The notes beneath the pieces were generated by a model. That model was not told where the DNA came from, did not search any database, and saw only the letters and a program-made list of their open reading frames with translations. The position numbers and the translations under genes were made by a program. DNA of 6,605 nt from Phenylobacterium sp. (GTDB lineage Bacteria; Pseudomonadota; Alphaproteobacteria; Caulobacterales; Caulobacteraceae), in NCBI GenBank assembly GCA_019264505.1, contig JAHUZY010000247.1, positions 1 to 6,605 of the forward strand. Direction: 5' to 3'. How positions within the stretch are numbered: the stretch's first letter is position 1; every line of letters begins with the position of its first letter. This document shows positions 4,491 through 6,605 of the stretch, in pieces.

Positions 4491-5156
4491 ATGACCGAAG
4501 CCGTACCCCCATCGCCGCCGCAGCCCGAAGCGGACATGCAGGAAGCCGCCACCAAGGCGGCGGTCTTCTGCGCGGCCGAGCGGCTGTTCGCCCTGCACGG
4601 CTTCCAGAACGTCTCGGTGCGCGACATCACCGCCGAGGCGGGCGTGAACCTAGCCTCGGTGAACTACCATTTCGGCTCCAAGGACGGGCTGCTGTTCGAG
4701 ATCTTCCGCCGGCGCACCGCCGAGCTGAACCGCGAGCGGGCCCGGATGCTGCACGAGGCCAATGATCGCCATGGCGGCAAGCCGCCGGTGCGCGACATCC
4801 TCGAGGCCCTGTTCGCCCCGCCCCTGAAGTGGGCCGATCCGGCCGGCGACCGGCGCATCTCCGTCCAGTTCATCATCCGCGCCCGCAGCGAGGGCACCGC
4901 CCAGATGCGCGACGTACTGCAGAACGACGTCTCGCACCTGCGCCGGTTCGCCGACGCCCTGATCGCGGCCCGGCCGGAGCTGGCCCTGGAGGACGTCTAT
5001 TGGCGGCTGCACTTCTGCCTGGGCATGGTGCACAATAACCGCTTCGCCGAGTTCGACAGGCTGCACCACCTGTCCGATGGCCTGACCCGCGAGCAGGACG
5101 CCGATGGCCTGCTCAGCCGCATGCTGGACTTCGCCGAAGCCGGGTTCCTGGCGTGA
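4491..5156 (+). CDS. TetR-family transcriptional regulator, PsrA/CecR-like
   Basis: A 221-residue regulator. After a proline-rich disordered leader (1-15), residues about 18-65 form the TetR DNA-binding domain: A-A-E-R-L-F-A-L-H-G-F-Q-N-V-S-V (28-43), then the helix-turn-helix I-T-A-E-A-G-V-N-L-A-S-V-N-Y-H-F-G-S-K-D (46-65). The A-G-V-N-L-A-x-V-N-Y-H-F-G-S-K wording is that of PsrA (fatty-acid-responsive) and CecR-type regulators rather than TetR itself. The C-terminal part (about 90-221) is an all-helical ligand/dimer domain consistent with the PsrA-like C-terminal family; V-Q-F-I-I-R-A-R-S-E (125-134) is a recognisable segment. The ligand cannot be inferred with certainty. Its stop overlaps the MOSC gene start (GTGA), so the two are translationally coupled. 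A second in-frame ATG at 4536 would remove the disordered leader and is an alternative start. A GANTC site and a PsrA-like box lie just upstream. Confidence 0.92.
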   Translation: MTEAVPPSPPQPEADMQEAATKAAVFCAAERLFALHGFQNVSVRDITAEAGVNLASVNYHFGSKDGLLFEIFRRRTAELNRERARMLHEANDRHGGKPPVRDILEALFAPPLKWADPAGDRRISVQFIIRARSEGTAQMRDVLQNDVSHLRRFADALIAARPELALEDVYWRLHFCLGMVHNNRFAEFDRLHHLSDGLTREQDADGLLSRMLDFAEAGFLA

Positions 5157-5698
5157 GCGGCGGGCCGCGCGTCACCCATGTGGCGAGCCGGCCGGGACAC
5201 AGCTTTTCCAAGACATTGCAGGACGCCATCACCCTGGTCGCCGGTCTTGGCGTCGAGGGCGACGGCCATGCCGGCGCGACCGTTCAGCACCGCTCGCGGG
5301 TCGCCCGGGACCCGACCCAGCCCAACCTGCGGCAGGTTCATTTGATCGCCGGCGAACTGCATGACGAGCTGAACGCCGCGGGCTTCGAGCTTGGCCCCGG
5401 CGATCTGGGGGAGAACCTCACCACCCGGGGGATTGATCTCATCGCGCTGTCGGCAGGAACGAAGTTGTACCTGGGCGCGGGCGCAGTGATCGAGGTCACC
5501 GGCCTGCGCAATCCCTGCATCCAGCTCGACCGTTTCCGGCCCGGCCTGATGGCCGCCTGCCTCAGCCGCGACGCCGAGGGCCGGCTGGTGCGCAAGGCCG
5601 GGGTCATGGGGATCGTTTTGACCGGCGGGGTGGTGAAGCCGGGCGACGCCATCAGGATCGTAACGCCCGCCGTCTTTCGCGCCCTGGAGAAGGTCTAG
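5153..5698 (+). CDS. MOSC domain-containing protein
   Basis: A 181-residue stand-alone MOSC domain (the C-terminal sulfur-carrier-like domain of molybdenum-cofactor sulfurases). Visible signatures: L-G-V-E-G-D-G-H-A-G (32-41), a Q-V-H-L-I (61-65) strand, the hallmark G-D-L-G-E-N-L-T-T-R-G-I-D-L (83-96), and the conserved cysteine C122 in T-G-L-R-N-P-C-I-Q-L-D (116-126). The terminal V-K-P-G-D-A-I (161-167) is also typical. MOSC proteins are thought to bind sulfur or a molybdenum-cofactor-like group through this cysteine; relatives such as YiiM protect against N-hydroxylated bases, but this protein is only the short core and need not share that role. It starts at GTG 5153, overlapping the regulator's stop by 4 bp, and ends on a TAG shared with the opposing gene. 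It is probably controlled by, or co-expressed with, the TetR protein. Confidence 0.9.
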   Translation: MSGGPRVTHVASRPGHSFSKTLQDAITLVAGLGVEGDGHAGATVQHRSRVARDPTQPNLRQVHLIAGELHDELNAAGFELGPGDLGENLTTRGIDLIALSAGTKLYLGAGAVIEVTGLRNPCIQLDRFRPGLMAACLSRDAEGRLVRKAGVMGIVLTGGVVKPGDAIRIVTPAVFRALEKV

Positions 5699-6605
5699 CC
5701 CTCCCCCGCCAGGGACCAGGCGAGCCTCAGGTCTTCGATGAACTGCCCTTCGGCCCGGGCCTTGGCCTCAGCGTCCGGAACCCGCAGCAGATAGGACGGG
5801 TGCCAGGTGACCACCGCCTGGGCCTGATCCTCCAGTTGCAGAGCCTGGCCTCGCACCTTGCTGATCGGCGCGGCCTTACCCAGCACCGCCCGGGCCGCCG
5901 TGGCGCCCAGGGCCACGATCACCCGCGGACGGACCAGCCGCCGCTCGGCGTCCAGCCACCAGCGGCAGGCCTCGATCTCGGGCGCCTCCGGGGTCTTGTG
6001 GATCCGCCGTTTGCCCCGCAGCTCATGCTTGAAGTGCTTCACCGCATTGGTGACATAGGCCTCCCGCCGGGGGACGCCGGCGGCCGCCAGGGCGCGGTCG
6101 AACACCTGGCCCGCAGGCCCCACGAAGGGACGACCGGCCAGGTCCTCCTGATCCCCGGGCTGCTCGCCCACGATCATCAGCCGCGCTTGCGCCGGGCCTT
6201 CTCCAGCCACCCCTTGCGTCGCATCGCGCCACAGCGGGCAGCGGCGGCAGGCGTCGACCCCGGCGGCCACCGCCTCCAGACTGGTGGGCGCCGCGCCATC
6301 GAAGGGGGCGTCGCGGCTGGCCCTCAGGGCGGCCCGCACGATTCGGCGGGCGGGTTCGGAGGGGGCCGTCTCGACCATCTGGGTGGTCCGATCTCCTGCG
6401 GCGCGGGTCATCTCCGGAATGAGCGCGGCCTCGGGCAGGTTGCGCCAGTAGCGCTTGGGCATTTCCCGCACCATGGTCGCCGTCCGCAGTCGGGCCGGAT
6501 TGAAGGTCGAGGCGTAATAGGTCCGCCAGTAGGCCTCAAGATCATCGCCAGCCGGCGCATCAGCCGGATCGGCGCCCGGCGTGAAGCTCAGCGCCTGCCG
6601 GTCCC
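5695..6605 (-). CDS. udgX: DUF4130-UdgX fusion: uracil-DNA glycosylase-superfamily protein (start beyond right edge)
   Basis: The minus-strand frame stays open from its stop (5695-5697) to the window end, giving about 303 residues; an internal ATG at 6474 is not the real start because family similarity continues upstream of it. The part near the edge reads A-Y-W-R-T-Y-Y-A-S-T-F-N-P-A-R-L and then E-M-P-K-R-Y-W-R-N-L-P-E-A (6433-6534), the C-terminal end of DUF4130. The following domain is UdgX: two Cys in A-C-R-R-C-P (about 6235-6252), G-E-Q-P-G-D-Q-E-D-L-A-G (6133-6168) continuing to F-V-G-P-A-G, T-N-A-V-K-H-F-K, the loop K-R-R-I-H (5998-6012), and W-H-P-S-Y-L-L-R (5782-5805). UdgX removes uracil and becomes covalently linked to the abasic site through the loop histidine; the family carries an Fe-S cluster. 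DUF4130-UdgX fusions are known in proteobacteria, and the role of DUF4130 is not established. The gene is convergent with the MOSC gene. Confidence 0.93.
   Translation of the reverse strand, partial: DRQALSFTPGADPADAPAGDDLEAYWRTYYASTFNPARLRTATMVREMPKRYWRNLPEAALIPEMTRAAGDRTTQMVETAPSEPARRIVRAALRASRDAPFDGAAPTSLEAVAAGVDACRRCPLWRDATQGVAGEGPAQARLMIVGEQPGDQEDLAGRPFVGPAGQVFDRALAAAGVPRREAYVTNAVKHFKHELRGKRRIHKTPEAPEIEACRWWLDAERRLVRPRVIVALGATAARAVLGKAAPISKVRGQALQLEDQAQAVVTWHPSYLLRVPDAEAKARAEGQFIEDLRLAWSLAGEG

Noticed and set aside
5695..6474. UdgX gene starting at the internal ATG at 6474
   Set aside because: The same frame remains open to the edge and the upstream codons continue the DUF4130 family sequence (Y-Y-A-S-T-F-N-P-A-R-L), so the true start lies outside the window.

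Overview
This is a strongly G+C-rich stretch that reads as an alphaproteobacterial chromosome, most likely Caulobacterales (Caulobacter/Phenylobacterium-like). The reasons are codon use saturated with G/C at third positions, a TTGACGC -35-type element, tight gene packing with stop/start overlaps, GANTC sites in some gene-front regions, and gene families common in that order. The genus is inference. No tRNA, rRNA, CRISPR array or insertion sequence is visible, and no gene looks broken by frameshift. Both end genes are cut by the window edge.

Layout. (1) 1-466, minus: N-terminal part of a histone-deacetylase/acetylpolyamine-amidohydrolase family enzyme, running off the left edge. (2) 500-1018, plus: a PaiA-like GNAT acetyltransferase, divergent from the deacetylase across only 33 bp. 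(3) 1188-1685, plus: a small protein with a serine-recombinase fold that has lost the catalytic serine and most active-site arginines but keeps a C-terminal helix-turn-helix; it is probably a DNA-binding protein and not a recombinase. (4) 1844-3109, plus: a TPR protein with a C-terminal aspartyl/asparaginyl beta-hydroxylase (2-oxoglutarate oxygenase) domain. (5) 3246-4421, plus: a CoxE-type von Willebrand factor A protein. (6) 4491-5156 and 5153-5698, plus: a TetR-family regulator (PsrA/CecR flavour) overlapping a MOSC-domain protein by 4 bp, which is a two-gene operon. (7) 5695-6605, minus: a DUF4130-UdgX fusion (uracil-DNA glycosylase superfamily with the KRRIH crosslinking loop), convergent with the MOSC gene and sharing its stop tetranucleotide CTAG, and running off the right edge.

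How they fit. Most genes look like independent transcription units. Three local relationships stand out: a possible acetylation/deacetylation pair at the left; a TetR regulator with candidate PsrA-type boxes in front of itself and in front of the vWA gene, plus a large hairpin between the two; and the DUF4130-UdgX DNA-repair protein at the right. The most unusual item is the inactivated recombinase-like protein, whose start codon lies within one copy of an 11-bp direct repeat (TGCTGAGAATT). The other copy sits about 90 bp upstream, next to a -35-like element, which suggests possible autoregulation.
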